Below, in pieces: positions 13,973 through 15,182 of a stretch of DNA of 15,182 bases (positions are counted from its first letter, which is position 1; the number at the start of each line of letters is the position of its first letter). Location of the stretch: assembly GCA_017161665.1 (NCBI GenBank), contig JADFCT010000039.1:1-15182 (forward strand), given 5' to 3'. Source of the DNA: Candidatus Sumerlaeota bacterium (GTDB taxonomy: Bacteria; Sumerlaeota; Sumerlaeia; JADFCT01). The notes under the pieces were generated by a model, which worked only from the letters and a program-made list of their open reading frames with translations, did no database searches and was not told the origin of the DNA. The translations under genes were made by a program, and so were the position numbers.

Positions 13973-15182
13973 ATGGCGACCCAGACCATATTGAATTGGC
14001 CCGAGGCGTTGCGTTCGGGCGTGGAGAAGGTTCGGCAGGCCAAGCGCGCGCAGACGCGGGTGGATGCATGGTTTTATGTTCAGGAAGTCCGTATGGAGGC
14101 CCGCGAGGCGATGGTGGCCTCCGGCGACGATCCCGACTCGCCTCTGGGTCAGGCCCGGTTGTTGTGTCGCCTGGCCGAAGGGATGCCCCTTTCGATTTTG
14201 AACGGCGCCGCCGTGGCCGGGTCACAGGACGGCGCCTTTTCGCCTTCCTACGCCCTTATCAACCCGTCCTTTCGCGTGGAGGACTTCGGGGGCTATTGTG
14301 ACCCCACGGTCATCTATAACGACGTGACGCCCCTTCCGGAAGAGGGTTTGACGGCCGAGCGCATCGCAAAGGTTCGCGCCTATTGGGCGGATCAACCCTT
14401 TGTGCGGAAACTGGACTCGATCTATGAGCAAGCGGGCGATGAGGCCCGTGAAGTCGTTTATTTCATGGAACCCGTGACCGGTCACACCATCCCGGATCTG
14501 CGTCCCTATCTCATCGACGGTGTGCGGTCCCGTCAGGCGCAGGCGCGCCGCGAGGGAAACGCGTATGGGCTGGTGATGGCCCAAGCCCTGGAGGCCCCGT
14601 TGATCCTGGCGCGGCGCTATGCGGCCCTGGCCCGCGAAAAGGCGATGGGGAGCGACGATCTGGACGAGCGCGCGCGGCTGGAGCGGATGGCGGCGATTCT
14701 CGATGAAGCGCCCCGTCGCGGCGCGCGAACGCTACATGAAGCGGTTCAGGTCTTTGTCCTCCTCTGGATGACCCTGACCCTGGAACAGGCGCCCAATCCC
14801 TACGCCTTTTCGGTCGGTAATCTGGACCGGATTCTGGCGCCCTGGTATCGCGAGGGCGAAACGGATCGAGCCGAAGCCGTGGAACTGGTTCGCAACATCC
14901 TGACCTTTCTCCAGGTCGGGGCGCGGTGTTGGGCTATTTCCCAAAACGTGATGGTGGGCGGACGCGACGCGGACGGGGCCGATCAAACGAATCCCATGAC
15001 GGAAGTCGTTTTGGACGCCTTTTATGAAACAAACGATCCGCAACCGGCCTTGTCCGTCAAAGTCCATGCCCATACGCCCGAATCGCTTTGGCGGTCGCTG
15101 GGGCGGTTTTTCTTCACCCCCGGCCATTCGACGCCCTCCTTATTCAATGACGATACGCTGTTCGAGAATCTGTCACGCCAGG
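13973..15182 (+). CDS. Glycyl radical enzyme, pyruvate formate-lyase superfamily (3' end cut by window)
   Basis: The frame is open from the ATG at 13973 to the edge: 403 complete codons. AAGGA (13962-13966) sits 6 nt upstream. The fragment matches the N-terminal half of the PFL-like barrel of glycyl radical enzymes: TGHTIPDLRPYLIDG (169-183), RGARTLHEAVQVF, then GGRDADGADQTNPMTEVVLDA (from 329), PQPALSVKVHAHTPESLW and STPSLFNDD. Family members do radical chemistry such as pyruvate cleavage, diol dehydration or choline C-N cleavage, and need an activating SAM enzyme; none is in the window. The catalytic Cys and C-terminal glycyl loop lie beyond the right edge, so the subclass cannot be assigned. 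The 226-bp hairpin-containing gap suggests separate transcription from topA. Presence implies oxygen-free metabolism, at least at times. Confidence 0.85.
   Translation, partial: MATQTILNWPEALRSGVEKVRQAKRAQTRVDAWFYVQEVRMEAREAMVASGDDPDSPLGQARLLCRLAEGMPLSILNGAAVAGSQDGAFSPSYALINPSFRVEDFGGYCDPTVIYNDVTPLPEEGLTAERIAKVRAYWADQPFVRKLDSIYEQAGDEAREVVYFMEPVTGHTIPDLRPYLIDGVRSRQAQARREGNAYGLVMAQALEAPLILARRYAALAREKAMGSDDLDERARLERMAAILDEAPRRGARTLHEAVQVFVLLWMTLTLEQAPNPYAFSVGNLDRILAPWYREGETDRAEAVELVRNILTFLQVGARCWAISQNVMVGGRDADGADQTNPMTEVVLDAFYETNDPQPALSVKVHAHTPESLWRSLGRFFFTPGHSTPSLFNDDTLFENLSRQ

Overview
The window reads as a chromosomal fragment of a free-living, Gram-negative-type bacterium that degrades plant polysaccharides. 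Most enzymes carry N-terminal export signals, there is one lipoprotein with a clear lipobox, and there are pectate lyase (PL1), glucuronoyl esterase-like (CE15) and Sde182/DUF1593 proteins. A lysine-rich topoisomerase I and GC-rich two-hairpin intergenic repeats resemble what is seen in Planctomycetota, Lentisphaerota, Kiritimatiellota or Hydrogenedentota genomes. That placement is impression only; nothing in the window fixes the phylum.

Left part (1-5881): a compact pectin-type locus. Three exported proteins lie head to tail on the minus strand: a PL1 pectate lyase with a C-terminal fibronectin-III-like domain (4890-3631), a single-domain Sde182-like protein (3563-2217), and a larger Sde182-like protein with two tandem nucleoside-hydrolase-like domains that runs off the left edge (2067-<1). 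A MelR-like AraC-family regulator (5012-5881) is transcribed divergently. It has a good promoter whose predicted start coincides with its ATG, suggesting a leaderless mRNA. A perfect 10-bp palindrome sits between the divergent genes.

Middle (5882-9623): single genes separated by unusually long, structured intergenic DNA. A CE15 glucuronoyl esterase-like gene (6450-7757) is bracketed by two copies of a ~165-bp element in inverted orientation, with an identical 56-nt core. Next come a small conserved lipoprotein (8220-8615), a strong hairpin, a 26-nt pure pyrimidine tract, a near-consensus promoter with a ~275-nt structured leader, and a small secreted protein of possible allene-oxide-cyclase-like barrel type (9055-9570) closed by a textbook terminator.

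Right part (9624-15182): housekeeping genes. dprA (10001-11293) and topA (11338-13746) are 44 bp apart and probably co-transcribed; TopA has a histone-like lysine/alanine tail at its N-terminus. After a hairpin-rich 226-bp gap, a glycyl radical enzyme of the pyruvate formate-lyase superfamily (13973->15182) runs off the right edge before its catalytic cysteine.

The best candidates for something under-described are the Sde182/DUF1593 pair linked to a pectate lyase, the inverted repeat pair around the CE15 gene, and the structured leader at 8775-9054. I found no CRISPR array, tRNA, rRNA, transposase or phage gene.
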